From the NCBI GenBank assembly GCA_023053545.1, contig JAKZAN010000007.1:10478001-10542000 (forward strand): a stretch of DNA of 64,000 nucleotides, in the 5' to 3' direction. A model generated the notes under the pieces. It made no database searches. It was not told the DNA's origin and saw only the letters and a program-made list of their open reading frames with translations. Source of the stretch: Lepidurus packardi. Taxonomy: Eukaryota > Arthropoda > Branchiopoda > Notostraca > Triopsidae. Each line of letters starts with the position of its first letter. The first letter of the stretch is position 1. The position numbers and the translations under genes were made by a program. This document shows, in pieces, positions 22,535 to 34,311 of the stretch.

Positions 22535-25500
22535 TTAGGGGTGGTGCAGGTATGCTGAAAGCCCTCCGGCGTATTCAGCTAATAACATTGACGTTGTGAA
22601 CTGGGAATACTCTTCTTCATTGTTAAAACACAGCGTATGGCCAAAATACGGCGAATCTCTAGCTCGTTTGATTGGAACATCCTTTTCCACAAAGGTTACA
22701 ACCCATCTGGATAAAAAAATTTAAAAAACTTCATTCAAAATCTGCGAAAACTATTCCGTTTAATTAATTTAGTAATCTACGCCAATTAGTACGAAATACA
22801 ACTCACAGTATTCACCAGTATGTTACTTAATTTATAAAGTAATTTTCTTAATTTTTAATTAAGTTTTAATTATTTAAGAAATTCTCCATAACCAAGAAAT
22901 AAAATTAATAAACAGACTTCCGTGCAGTACAACTAGTTACAACTCACACCACAAGATGGCGTGTTTGCAAGACGTATAATTTATAAAGTAATTTTCTTCT
23001 AAGCTAAGTTTTAATTATTTAAGAATTTCTCCATAACCAAGAAATAAATTAATAAAAAGACTTCCGTGCAGTACAACTAGTTACAACTCACACCACAAGA
23101 TGGCGTGTTTGCAAGGCGTATAGAGGCCAACAGGTTCTCCAGTTTCTGAACTCTTGAGATAAAAATTACATTGTTGCAAAATGATCTCTGGAAAAAGAAT
23201 GAGAAACGGGTGTCATTCGAGTTCAAAATTGGTTGTTGGATTGGAAATGCATTAGGTTAAGTTAGGGGTGCGTTTTATTGTGAACGGAACTGAGTTGGCA
23301 AGCAGCATTTTGTTAAAAAAATAAAATAAATACACTAAAGTGTAAAGAATACTAAATAGGAATGCTAAATAGGAATCTTCATTACTACTAGGAATTAATC
23401 GACATATAAATTAGGATTATCAGCGTATTTGAAGGCTTTACTTACTTAGTTGGGGGACTGCGTTTAGGCTCCGCCCCGTAGTACCACACCAGGTTCTCGA
23501 TATCCCATTGTCCGAACACTGTATGGTTCTTTAAAAAAGAATTATGGAACATAAAACATCCCACTAGTTTTCTCAAATCTAAAACTGTTAGTACAAGTAC
23601 ATACTTTGGTATCCTTTAAGCAAGTTATACGCGCTTGGCAGAATTCCACAGGACATTTCTTGAAAGATTTGGATTTGGGATCAGCGTAACGTAAAACCAT
23701 AAAGATCGATGGAGCGGGCACAGCCTAAATTATTGAAAATAATCATTAGGAAAAGAAAAACCCCAATAATTCACAATTCTTACATGACTTTCAAAACAAA
23801 AATCAAATCAAATCAAATCTCAAATTCGTTTCGAAAATGTTCCATACCCCAAGCAGGAGAGGTAGTAATAAGTTGTCTGCGCTGAAAATAAGACGATTGT
23901 TGGTACAATCTTCTTGCGGCCATTGCGCCCATCTTAGAATGACAGGTAAAACCAACTCTTTTCCGTGCAACGGGCGTCGCAAGTTCCCATTGCAGACGCT
24001 TTCCATTAAAACTAGGACAGAATGTGGCTTGGTACTGTACTTGCTAGCCACTTCCTCTCTGACGTCTTTGACTGTTCTGCTCGGATTTACCTAAGAAAAT
24101 CCAATAGAAATCCATTTCAAAATCGGTTTCTCTAAGATGCTTCAGCCCTTTTTCAGCTTTTTAAAGTACTTTTTTTTAAGTTTGAATTATAAAGATAAAC
24201 GTTACAGTGATGGATAAGCTATCGGCATTGGGCAGCGACGAGCTATAAATCCATAGCCTCATATCCCCCGCCGCCTTCTTTGGTAAACTCCCACTTTGCA
24301 TCCGAGCCAACGCCTCTTGCAAGGTTCTTTCCCTTTCCAGCGCTTCCGTGTCCACATCAAACAACCAAGGGTAGTACTGAATGAGCTGTAATACCACATC
24401 CGTCTCGGCATGAGTGTAGGAAAACGACGAGGCATCACAAGGACCATTCTAATCCGGAAAATACCCCAACAAAAAATTACAAAAATTCAAATAAACTAAT
24501 TAAATAGGATTTTTAAAAATTATCCTGTCTCTTTACTTCGACGGTCATGAGAGTGGGTCCCCATAACGAAGCCAAGTTTCCTACATGCATGAGATTCTTT
24601 TCGCATTGATCGTGAATGCTATGCAAATGCCCCACAAGCGCTTGCAAGGTCTTGTAATTGATGGGAGGTAAACTGGCCAGTAATTCTCGATAGGCTTCTA
24701 ATCTCAGTTCATGTGATGAAATTTCTAAGAAAATAATTTTTAAAAAAATAACAAATTCCATGAATACACAAGTTTAGAATACATTTTGAATACATTTGAA
24801 TACATTTTTCTTGGGGAAAAAAAAAAAAAAAAAAAAAGTTATTTATATAATGCGAAAGAAAAAACTTACTAAGCGCATCCAACCATTTGCTATACAATTG
24901 GTTGGTAAGCAAAGGCTCTGGTAAGGTTCTAAAGAATCTCTTCAAGACGGATGCCACATCATGTTCGTTATAATCCTCCAAGGAAATATGGAAATTACAC
25001 GCGTCTTGTTTCAAGGAAGTGAGTAATTTGTGGACTTTGGATGTCACGCCGCTCCTCCTGTAGATCCCTTCAGACAAGCTGCCTATGAAAACACATTAAC
25101 ACCCCCGAATTTTAATTCTGACTATTCCATTACAAACATTTTATTAAGGGACTTTATTTACCATGCGTAGAGACAAACTTGATGCACTTTTCAACCAAAA
25201 CTGGAATATCATGAGCAGTAAGCTGATGTTGATCCAACGCACAGCCTGAATACATCGACGCAGCTTTTAAGTACTTGCACCAATTCTCAGTTTCCATCTT
25301 TAAATCTGCTTGGATATATAAAGCGACGTCTGGCAAATTCAAGACTAGTATAGGGCCAGGCTCGGCAGCTAGAGGGCAGCATCCTTCATCATTAAATGGA
25401 ATAAAACCTTTAAAAAAAAACACATTAGTCCTCCCAAGAACGCTTGAAATGGCACTGAATCTCTTCATTTTTGGAAACTAATTTAAAAAAAGGGTAATTT

Positions 25501-27968
25501 CTAAGTTTTATAGACTTTTGTACCTATGCCTCTCGTTTTTCGCAAATCTTCCGTTAAAATAGGTCCTTCGGCTGATTTGGCAGTCATGCTTTGTCTATGC
25601 AAGCTGCGATCTTGTAAGAGAAGCCATGCAGTGCTCCAATGACCACTGATCCCTTCCTAAGCAAATTTAAAAAAAAAAAATTACCATTTTATGAATTAAG
25701 TAAATTATTTTCATGACAAAAGTCGATATAGTACTTTTAAATACACTTTGCCCACTCGCGTAAAATCACTCTTCGCTAATTGGCTAAAGGGTTGCTTAAG
25801 ATTCTGCATCAAGATCTTCAACCAACGACCACGTTCGATGACTGACGGTACTGCCAGTACCAAAGTTTTCTTCTTATCTCGAGTAGTCGCAATTTCAAAA
25901 GCATCGTGATCCATCGGCCTAAACATAGGAAGACAAAAAGTTCAAGCCATTTTTCCATAAATAACAATTTAATTAATAACTTGTCCGCAAATCGAAATTA
26001 ATTCATATCTGCAATCCGATTGAGTAACTATGTACCCTAAACTATTAACGAGTGGACTAACATGAATAACGAATAAATAAAATTAAACAAATAAATTAAT
26101 TAAGTTAATTTCTAAAAGAAATATCCTTTACGATAAATGCAAAATTCACTAAGGGTGACTTTCCTATGCTAACCCTACGGAAAGTCGACCCTACTGACAT
26201 CTGAAGATGATAAGGGCTATTTTGTTACGTTTAAGCATTAAAAATTGGCCTTACTACACAATTAAGTAAACTAAACGAATTCCAAAACAAAATAATAATA
26301 AAAAAATCCTTACGATGAAAGCAAAATTCACTTGAAGGACCACTTTCCAATGCTATCCTTACTGAAAGTAGACCTTATTAACACCTAAAGACGATAAGGG
26401 CAATTTGAGCTACGTTTAAGCATTGAATTTGGTCCTTAGTTAACAATGAAATAATTTCAATGGATTTGTAAAAAAAGAAAAAAAATCTTTTGATAAATGC
26501 AAAATTCATTAAGGGCGACTTTCCTATGCATTCCCTACAAAAAAGTCGACCTTACCGACATCCAACAGACGATAAGGACTACCTTGCTATGTTAAACAAT
26601 TGAAAATTGGACCTTAGTAGCAATGAAATAAAATAAAGGAATTCATAGAAGGTAAAAGCAAAATTCGCTAAGGGCGACTTTCCTATGGCATCCCCAGAGA
26701 AAGTCGACCTTACTGTCATCTATATACGATAAAGGCTATTTTGCTACGTTTAAGCATTGAAAATTGACCTTAGTGACATCATCTTGCCCAGAATTGAAAA
26801 AAAAAAATGTAAAAAAAATCCTTTACGTTTTTTCTCTGAGAACGCTGAGCGTGATGACTGTTTTCAAAGGCTCCGTGAATTTCGCGCCTACTCCTCGGTG
26901 ATCCACCGTTCCGATAAGCAATCCATCCCGGATTTCGCTCCACAAGAGCTGATATTCTTTCTTATTCAATGCGTGCCAATGCAGGTACCCTCCAATCGTG
27001 TTTTCATTCAGTTCTCCATTCAAACTGGGCGACGGCGAGTTCTTCCGGGAATGATTACCTCGCGAAGCAACACTCCCTGCTCCTCCGTCAGAACCGTCGT
27101 AATAGCTTTTAAAGGAGGGAACCTTGAATCTTTTTATCTTCTCGGCCAGGTTCTTGCTCTCCTTGGGGGGCAGTTTGGGGGCCAAAGGCGGGGGAGGAGA
27201 AGGAGGCAGGACTGGTTGGGAGGCCTGGGAGGCTAGGGAGATTGAATCTGCCGTCCGGGACAGATCAATAGCGGCATAAGTCGCGTTATCGTCGAAAGAG
27301 CTCAAGGAACACGTATCGTAGCTGTATACGAGCCCCGTATGGCCGATTACGCTATCTCTGAAGAACCTTTCGTTGTCCTGCGTGTGAACGTTCGCTTCTT
27401 TTACGAGCTTTATCACTTGGGTGTAGACTGGCGTGCTGGGTGGAGGAACAGGGCAGCGTGGCTCTTCATAAACCGAGTTGGGAATGCTCGGAGGACGATT
27501 CTTAGCATCTCTGGATTCAATTAAGTGGAATTGCCTGGGGGGTTTGCTGGGAACCTCGTGGGAGGGCTTCGGGATGAGGTCTTCCATATGCTCGAGCGTG
27601 ACGTCATCGTAGAAATGATGCTGGCGGACTGAATGGCGGCCGAAAAGAGGATCAAAGGCTTTTAAGACGCTGTGGCGAGTTGGCGGAGGAGCGGGAGCAG
27701 GTGGAGGCGATATGGGCTCGTCGTCTATGTACGCGATGGGATGAATTGGGGCGAAAGGGGTCAAGGAAAGGCTTTCGAGCTGGGCCAAACGATTATCTGC
27801 TTCTTCTGTGTGACATCGAACTATTACATCTTCGTAGCTGTGGTCGTAAGGGTCTGACTGGAAGTTATTGGCGAACGAATCGCGAGAAATGGTCGATTTT
27901 CGGTGGTTTTGGAAAAGTACTGGCTCGTAATCGTCAGTACTTGGTCCGTGATTGGTCCTTTCGGTCAT
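22535..27968 (-). CDS. RhoGAP15B: ARAP/RhoGAP15B-like PH-RhoGAP-RA-PH protein
   Basis: Eleven exons, right to left: 27968-26827, 25918-25735, 25656-25524, 25407-25162, 25082-24870, 24724-24537, 24448-24206, 24090-23848, 23724-23605, 23528-23446, 22706-22535, about 988 residues. Order: disordered Pro-rich N-terminus with PPPAPAPPP-type motifs (1-320), PH (~326-420, WLKILMQNL end), second PH-like (~430-535), RhoGAP (~541-735) with arginine finger in GIYRRSG, FRTLPEPLL and NLASLWGPTL, RA-like domain (~765-860, RWAQWPQED), final PH (~865-985). This is the C-terminal order of ARAP1-3. No SAM, ArfGAP or ankyrin part is encoded here, as I recall for Drosophila RhoGAP15B. Expected role: Rho-family GTPase inactivation coupled to phosphoinositides and Ras/Rap. 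An acceptor-like CTAAACAG just upstream of the ATG suggests a non-coding first exon. Confidence 0.88.
22840..23125. repeat. 144 bp tandem duplication in the last ARAP intron
   Basis: CTTCCGTGCAGTACAACTAG occurs at 22917 and 23061 within two near-identical units that start TTTATAAAGTAATTTTC and end GATGGCGTGTTTGCAAG. Small deletions distinguish the copies. Confidence 0.8.
26132..26785. repeat. Array of paired-hairpin units in ARAP intron 1
   Basis: Four direct repeats of about 160-180 bp starting near 26132, 26314, 26492 and 26649. Each unit holds two potential hairpins. In hairpin 1, TAAGGGCGACTTTC pairs with GAAAGTCGACCTTA (one mismatch). In hairpin 2, TAAGGGCTATTTT pairs with AAAATTGACCTTA (two mismatches). 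The same hairpins occur in COPS7 intron 3 about 12.7 kb away, so this is a dispersed family, not just a local expansion. Confidence 0.7.
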
Positions 27969-28351
27969 GTTTCCAATTCGCCTGTTTAGAAATAGAAATT
28001 TAATATGAGAAACATGGGTATACTTGAAGCTAGGAGAGAAAATATAATTCAACAAAAATGGCCAAGTTTTGTTTTGCTTTTCTAAGAAACTTTCTATAGT
28101 AAAACTAGGGATTTTTTTCTTACTTGTGAACTATATCGAACAACGTACCTAACAGACTTGCTATCAAGGGAGTTTTATGAATTATGAGTCATCTTTATTG
28201 CTTATTGTGGGTAATAAAGGAATAATAGGAATAATAAACTTCGGAAAATAAGATGCATTTATATACTATATAGAAAAAATTCCTTGCAGTTTGATTACAT
28301 TATTAGGAAATCATAGATAACTGTTTAAGATATATACTTTGCGACTTACTG
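27969..28351. promoter_or_regulatory. ARAP upstream region
   Basis: AT-rich DNA upstream of the ARAP start. Probably contains its 5' UTR intron (acceptor-like site near 27983). No core promoter motif is clear. Confidence 0.35.
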
Positions 28352-28675
28352 TTGTATTTTGGAACTAATAGCTGGAGATATTTTCAACACTTAATTTCAC
28401 GTAGAGATATGCATTGTTTTCGAAAGAGATTTAGCCCCACCCATGGAATGTGCTGGGGAAGCTGTACACACGGTCCTAACGGTAAACTTCCTGAAGAGCT
28501 GGAAAGTATGGCACGGCTAAAGGTACCTATTCGGGTTCAGTTCTTGAGCGCGGAGAAGCTTCGGATTCGTGAAGCGGATCAGCTACCAATGTACTACATC
28601 AATTCACGTCTCATGAACGAAGCTGGCTTCTTACTGGCACTGTGTGTTTATATCTATATCTATCTATATACATAG
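28352..28675 (+). CDS. Unrecognised 107-codon open frame
   Basis: An open frame with a normal-looking central part (MARLKVPIRVQFLSAEK, then RIREADQLPMYYINSRLMN) that ends in a TATC/TATA microsatellite-derived Tyr/Ile tail. I do not recognise it. It could be an exon of an unannotated gene, a decayed mobile-element protein, or chance. The acceptor and donor context is not decisive. Listed only because the central 60 codons are less biased than most shadow frames in this window. Confidence 0.2.
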   Translation: MYFGTNSWRYFQHLISRRDMHCFRKRFSPTHGMCWGSCTHGPNGKLPEELESMARLKVPIRVQFLSAEKLRIREADQLPMYYINSRLMNEAGFLLALCVYIYIYLYT

Positions 28676-29390
28676 ACAGATATATATGTATTACGTGGTG
28701 AAAGTCTTGTTTCCCCTACAAACCTTTCTCGTTTCTCGAACTATCGGCTTGTCACTAGGGGAAAGGTAGTCACTATCATTAGTACGTTACGCTCTAACGT
28801 TTACTCGAACTATCGACGTTCACCAAATCAGAGTTTTAAGTATAACAACCATTGTTGTTTTAAGTATAATATGATACGGTACTATGATGTGTAAGTTTCT
28901 AAAAAATGCCTTAAAATGTGAGGCTAATCCCACTTCTTTTGTACGCTACGATTTTTACTACGATAATGCATGCCTCATCTAATTTTCCGCCCAGACAGCT
29001 GGTGTGATGATAAGTGATTCCAAGCTTAATCGAGCTTACCCAAGCTATCGCAACTACACGACGCCTCTCAAATAAGGACAGATTTAACGTCGAGGTTGGG
29101 CAAATCATACCCGAGTATGTAAACGTACCGGACTAAGATACACGACGCAACAGGGCAATTGAGAGATCATCGTAGATCTCTGAACTTATTCTGACAACAC
29201 CAATGATGTTCAACTGCGTCAACCAGTTTACTTCTAGCGTCACCGTATTTGCTAGAACTGCGAGATGATTCAAACCAGACAACGACCCCGAGTTACAGCT
29301 GTGACGGAAGATTTTCATGATTAATTTATCCATGAATAGGTTTTTGTCTTTGATATATTTTAAGGAAACCTTCCTACTCCTGGAAATTGA
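28676..29390. other. Intergenic, no gene seen
   Basis: Begins with a short TATATA/TATC microsatellite. The rest is unique DNA with short open frames on the minus strand that I cannot assign. Confidence 0.4.
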
Positions 29391-30270
29391 GTTACCAACC
29401 CCTTGGGAAAGCACGGGGTGTACAAAAATGTCAACTCTGACATCCCGTCCCAAAAAAGACCTCTGTTATCATCCCATAAGGAGTTGACCCGACGAAAAAA
29501 GTTTTTCGGTTGACGACGAACCCACCTACTAATTCAGAAATGCTGCAAGACATGGTCAAGGATCCTAATGATAGCAATGAGAAACTACTTCCTCAAGTTG
29601 GCCAACTATCGACAGAATTGATGGCATTAAGACCAGATCTTCACCAGGGCTTTAAAATGAGTTACGTCACAACTGCTCCCCTTGAAGGCTGATACCTCGA
29701 TCAAGCCAACGATCGGCTTCCAGTCGTTTTACCGCAGACATTGCTGGACCTACTACGAATATGTCAAAAGCTCCTTTGATCCCATTATCATCGACTACGC
29801 CTTCACAACCGATCAAGCCAACCAAAAAGTTACCAACCCCTTGGGAAAGCACGGGGTGTACAAAAATGGTCAACTCTGACATCCGGTCCCCAAAAAAGAC
29901 CTCTGTTATCATCCCATAATGAGTTGACCCGACGAAAAAAGTTTTTCGGTTGACGACGAACCAACCTACTAATTCAGAAATGCTGCAAGACATGGTCAAG
30001 GATCCTAATGATAGCAATGAGCCACTACTTCCTCAAGTTGGCCAACTATCGACAGAATTGATGGCATTAAGACCAGATCTTCACCAGGGCTTTAAAATGA
30101 GTTACGTCACAACTGCTCCCCTTGAAGGCTGATACCTCGATCAAGCCAACGATCGGCTTCCAGTCGTTTTACCGCAGACATTGCTGGACCTACTACGACC
30201 ATGTCAAAATCTCCTTTGATCCCATTATCATCGACTACGCCTTCACAACCGCTGACAAGATTTGCAGGGA
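29391..30270. repeat. 440 bp tandem duplication with a 60-codon open frame in each copy
   Basis: The segment starting about 29391 (GTTACCAACCCCTTGGGAAA) recurs at 29830, and the open frame MTTN(P/Q)PTNSEMLQDMVKDP begins at 29510 and 29950. The copies differ at only a few positions over about 430 bp. In both, the frame ends APLEG-stop and a second overlapping frame (MKADTSIKPTIGFQSFYRRH) follows. The protein is not recognised. A later part of the second copy runs on into unique sequence to 30499. Confidence 0.85.
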
Positions 30271-31075
30271 AATTATACAAGTTGCCCAACAAACTAAACT
30301 AAATCCGACAAATCAAACTAAATCCGAGACGTGGACTCGTCCAAACACTAGAGGAAGATCTGCGACAAACGACCCAACAATTCCCGAGCGTCCTGGCATG
30401 AAAAAACCCACAAGGCAAACTAACCTTCAAGAACGAAGCTCAAAAAACAAGACCGAATCGGCCTTAGCCAATAGCCCCAATCTACGAATCTATACGTAAA
30501 AGTCCCCAAATAAATAGACTGGCTAAAGGCATTTGTCTACGCTGGTTATTCGTTTAAAGATGCAGAAAACAGCCGTTCCACTTGCGATGCAATGTTTCCA
30601 AGAATGCGATACGCAATGCTTCCCAATGGTTGTTCCTGTTTTACTGTAGAAAGATTGAAAGGTCCACGCTCGTAAACTGAATGTTATCGTCCGCGCAATC
30701 CCTAAAAGCACACATTAGAACAAGAAAGAGCATTTATCTGAATGCAACAATTTTCACGACGCACCGCACACAAGTTTCTACGACTCAAGAATCATAGCGG
30801 AGACACTAATGAAGATTGAAGTACGAACCAAAATATGGAAATCAAAAATAACCTAGCGATACGAATAATGTACGCAGTACCATGAGATGAATGATAACCC
30901 TACTGATGATTCTAATTGCCAAGAAAAATAGTGTTCTTCACCATGTACACAAGTTCCCCAATGAATGTTTTCTTTTTGAAAAACAGACAAATAATAGTCA
31001 AAGTACAAGAGAGAAGGAACAAGCGACTTTCACAGACACCGATGTCCCTTGCAGGTTCATAAAGTAAAAGTAATA
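30271..31075. other. Intergenic, no gene seen
   Basis: The open frame leaving the second 440 bp copy continues to 30499 with Thr/Lys/Asn-rich content and no family I know. The remainder is AT-rich and lies downstream of the UBE2R stop. Confidence 0.4.
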
Positions 31076-33731
31076 TCATGATTCGCCATTGCCACTGTCT
31101 TCCCCATCGTCCTCCACATCTTCATCCTGATCGTCGTCTCCATCATCGATGTCATAGTCATCATCATAGAAGTCCGTCATATCCACAGGCGTCTCGGTGG
31201 CAGGGGCACGGGTTTTAATACAATAATCTTCCAACGTTATTGGAACAACGACATTGTCCTTTTCGGCTTCTGACCGTGAAGCAGCCACTTGCTTTCTATT
31301 ATAAAAAATAAATAAAAAAGTAATAGAAGCATCAACGACACGACATCCAACCCAATCAAGCGCATGTTTTACCGGATTATATTTTCATACTCCTTGTCTT
31401 TGCCTCTCGAATCCCTCCAACGCCGGTACATTACGGAAGCATCCACATTGGCTGGACTGTAGGTGTTCGGCTCATTCAGCAGCGATATCACAGACAGCAA
31501 AACAGTTCTAATCGAAAACTTGGCACTAAAAACATATTTCGATAATCACAAATACAAACTTTACCGAACGTTTTGAGTGGGATTCCACCTCTCACAGGGT
31601 AATTCTCCACTTTGAGGATCATCCACGGGTGGGTGTAGTATCGAAATGCATAAATCGCCATTCTACAAAAAAGTAACACGCCAAATCTTTTAACTCCTGA
31701 CGTTAGACTAGGCCGATCACTTTAGCAAGAAGCAAACGCATAAAAGCGGTTCAGCCTTGTCAGCCTCTTAGAACTTTTAGCAACCGAATCAAACCCGCAG
31801 CGGTGCACGTAGTTCTTATTCTCCCCGGCTTTGCCGAGGTTTACGCTGCAGTGTGCTTAAATCCATGAAAATAACCTAATGTAAAGAACCTAATCTGACT
31901 TGATCTAAAATAACTTAATCAAATATAACCGAAAATGTCCCGCCTGGAGCAAAATAAGGCTCATGCACGGTTTGCTGCGGATCCCTACTTAATTGATGAT
32001 ACGAAACCCGCTAAACCGCGGATCACGACTGAACTCGAGGCGCCTAGCGAACCGCAGGAAACCATACCACAGCTTTACTTTGCTTTTACGCCCCAGGGCG
32101 CTTGAACCCTAAGAATAACCAAGTGTTAACCTAAATTAACAATTTAAATTAACAATTTAGCCTAACTTAAAGTAAACCTTCACTTCCAACATGCGTCTAT
32201 CAAACGGTCTGGAGAGCCAGTGCTAGTATCCACAGTACTGCGTCAGCTTGTGCTTATGCTATTAAAAGTACTGCAGCAAAATTCTTAAGCCATTAACTGA
32301 AATTATATACTTAGTATAGTGTCCATACTTATAACCGTGCCTTAATATAAGGGTAAATAACTATATTTCTTGCTTAAACTAGAGTCTAAACTTAGGGGTA
32401 GCGCCACTCTCCATTAGCTTCAGGCGCCACCCTACGGCGAAACGGGTTGTCGTAACAACGAAAAATATATGAAAGGAAAGTTGTGACAGAGAATATTATA
32501 ATGCACTACTTATTAATATGCATTATTTATGATTATTACGTATTATTGCGTCTTATTATTACTTGGATAGATTACTTATACTTTTCGAGTGTCTTGTGTT
32601 CGAACAAGCTTTTTTCCCGCCACGTTAGGGGCGCTCCTGCCTGCCAACCTTTACCTTAGCAACACAATTCTTTAAAAAACCGAGAAAAACTGATTCAACT
32701 GAATAATACAAGCTTAGAAAACAACAAAAATTAATGAAACTAAATTAAACTAAAAATGTATTGAAGTATAATGTCCAAAAAAATAAACTCTTGTGTAAAA
32801 TGTCATGCTTCTGCCTCCCAAGGCCATGTATGCATGAAAGAAGGGAAATCCCAAACCACTGCTCGTTGTCAACACGGTTAAAACATGCAAAAGAGGTTGT
32901 CACAACCTTACTATCCTTTTCAACATCTGCTGAAACATGAGCAGTCAACTTTGCTACTTTCCAATCCCTTAAAGGTCCTTAAACTTTTGTTTTGCCTCTG
33001 TTGCTTTCCGTTCTTAGATAAAATCTTCTAATCTTTTGCCATTAAAATTAAAAGTAAACTTCCACCTCACACAATTAGCTTGTAGTAAGTCGATTCAATT
33101 CTTGACTATGCTTCCCTATAATTTCATTCCCTTTGTCTTAATCATTTTGTGCTGAAACCAACGCTTTCAGAACAACCATAAGAACTTCTACCTATTTTTT
33201 CTATATTCTCTATATTATCCATTCTCTATATATTATACTTTTCATAGGAATTTCTAGGAACTATTATTACGACGCTAATTGCGGCAAAACGTATTTTGAC
33301 AGCGTCAGAATTAGTTAGAAGGTTATGTTTACATTATCGCTAGTAACAAAGGCATTTTTGCATGCCAATGAAACTCATACGTACCTCATAAACGTTGGGA
33401 TGCCATACTTTGGTCAGGAAACGTATACTGGGCGGAGAATATGGATAATCAGTCGGGAACTTGACGTGAGCCTAAGGGAAAAAACCCAAACCATGATTAT
33501 TAGAACTAGCCCCAAGAGTGCAAACTGATTTTAGAGCTTTTTGCTGTACAATACCTTGAAATAACCACCTTGGTAGAGCGTGTCAGGCGGCCCAAAAATT
33601 GCTACTTCCCATTCGAACCAATTTTCTTCGTTGGCCAGCTTGACCCGAAAACCTTCGACTGGTTCTTCTTGTAAAGACTTGTACTCGAGAGCTAAGGCTC
33701 TTAACGCGCTACTCGTTGGCTGAGCAGCCAT
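31076..33731 (-). CDS. UBE2R2: Ubiquitin-conjugating enzyme E2 R (CDC34)
   Basis: Five exons, right to left: 33731-33555, 33471-33385, 31662-31565, 31507-31373, 31295-31076, total 238 residues, the same length as human UBE2R2. UBC fold with [45 protein letters not shown] and WHPNVYE. The catalytic cysteine is in [11 protein letters not shown] and falls at residue 93 as in CDC34. The acidic loop [20 protein letters not shown] and the Asp/Glu-rich C-terminal tail ([18 protein letters not shown]) are class features for binding cullin-RING ligases. It builds Lys48 chains with SCF ligases. Intron 2 is 1.7 kb, large for this window, and contains a small sense-to-plus open frame described separately. 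Confidence 0.96.
31935..32105 (+). CDS. Small unrecognised 56-codon open frame inside UBE2R intron 2
   Basis: ATG at 31935 to TGA at 32103-32105, antisense to UBE2R. The product starts [19 protein letters not shown] and ends [11 protein letters not shown]. It is Pro/Glu/Ala-rich with balanced codon use, unlike the AT-rich flanks, and is followed by unique sequence with several AACCTAA-like microrepeats. It may be a small gene, a leftover of a mobile element or chance. No family recognised. Confidence 0.25.
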   Translation: MSRLEQNKAHARFAADPYLIDDTKPAKPRITTELEAPSEPQETIPQLYFAFTPQGA

Positions 33732-34311
33732 TCTTTTCTAAATACTGACACACGACAACTTACAGCTTGGCGTTCAAACGTTCAACACGACACTTTGTGA
33801 AGCCCCAAACTCAATAAAAGGCAAGCAGCTGGTGGTAGGAGCACTGAGGATCGTAGGAGTAGTTGGCTGGTAACAAATAGAAAGTTATCAGATATCTTTA
33901 TGACGCAGCGAAAATGTAATTGTTTTACGGATACCCCAGCTGTCTAATACGTTCTTTCCCTGGCACAGAATGCGAAAGCGTGACGTCACGGCCCAAGGAA
34001 CAAGAGCAAAGACGGAAGGGATGGTCCCATTAAAGCATATTAAATATATCTTAGCCGCAGTCCTGCTTGCGCTACCTGGTGAGGATTGGGCTTAAGTTTT
34101 AGTGCCTATGGGGTTTGTATAGCTTTGTGCTGCACAAGCAGAACGTTCTCCCGTGCGCAACGTCGCCTAACGGGCATTGAACTAACCGCTGAGGCTTGTG
34201 TTCATGTGCCGATGGGGTATAGGGTTACCCGTGCCGCACAAAATGGCGGCACACGCACAAATGCCACACGTGTAGTGTGTGTATTCTATTTACACGTGTT
34301 GTTACACCGAA
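33732..34311. promoter_or_regulatory. Divergent upstream region UBE2R/TYW3
   Basis: 580 bp between opposed start codons. It contains GTGACGTCACG near 33979, a good CRE/ATF-like palindrome (TGACGTCA), plus CpG-containing sequence. No TATA box is evident. Confidence 0.5.

Noticed and set aside
26757-28003. Plus-strand frames opposite ARAP exon 1
   Set aside because: They are antisense shadows of the long Pro-rich ARAP exon, which has clear PH-domain coding on the minus strand.
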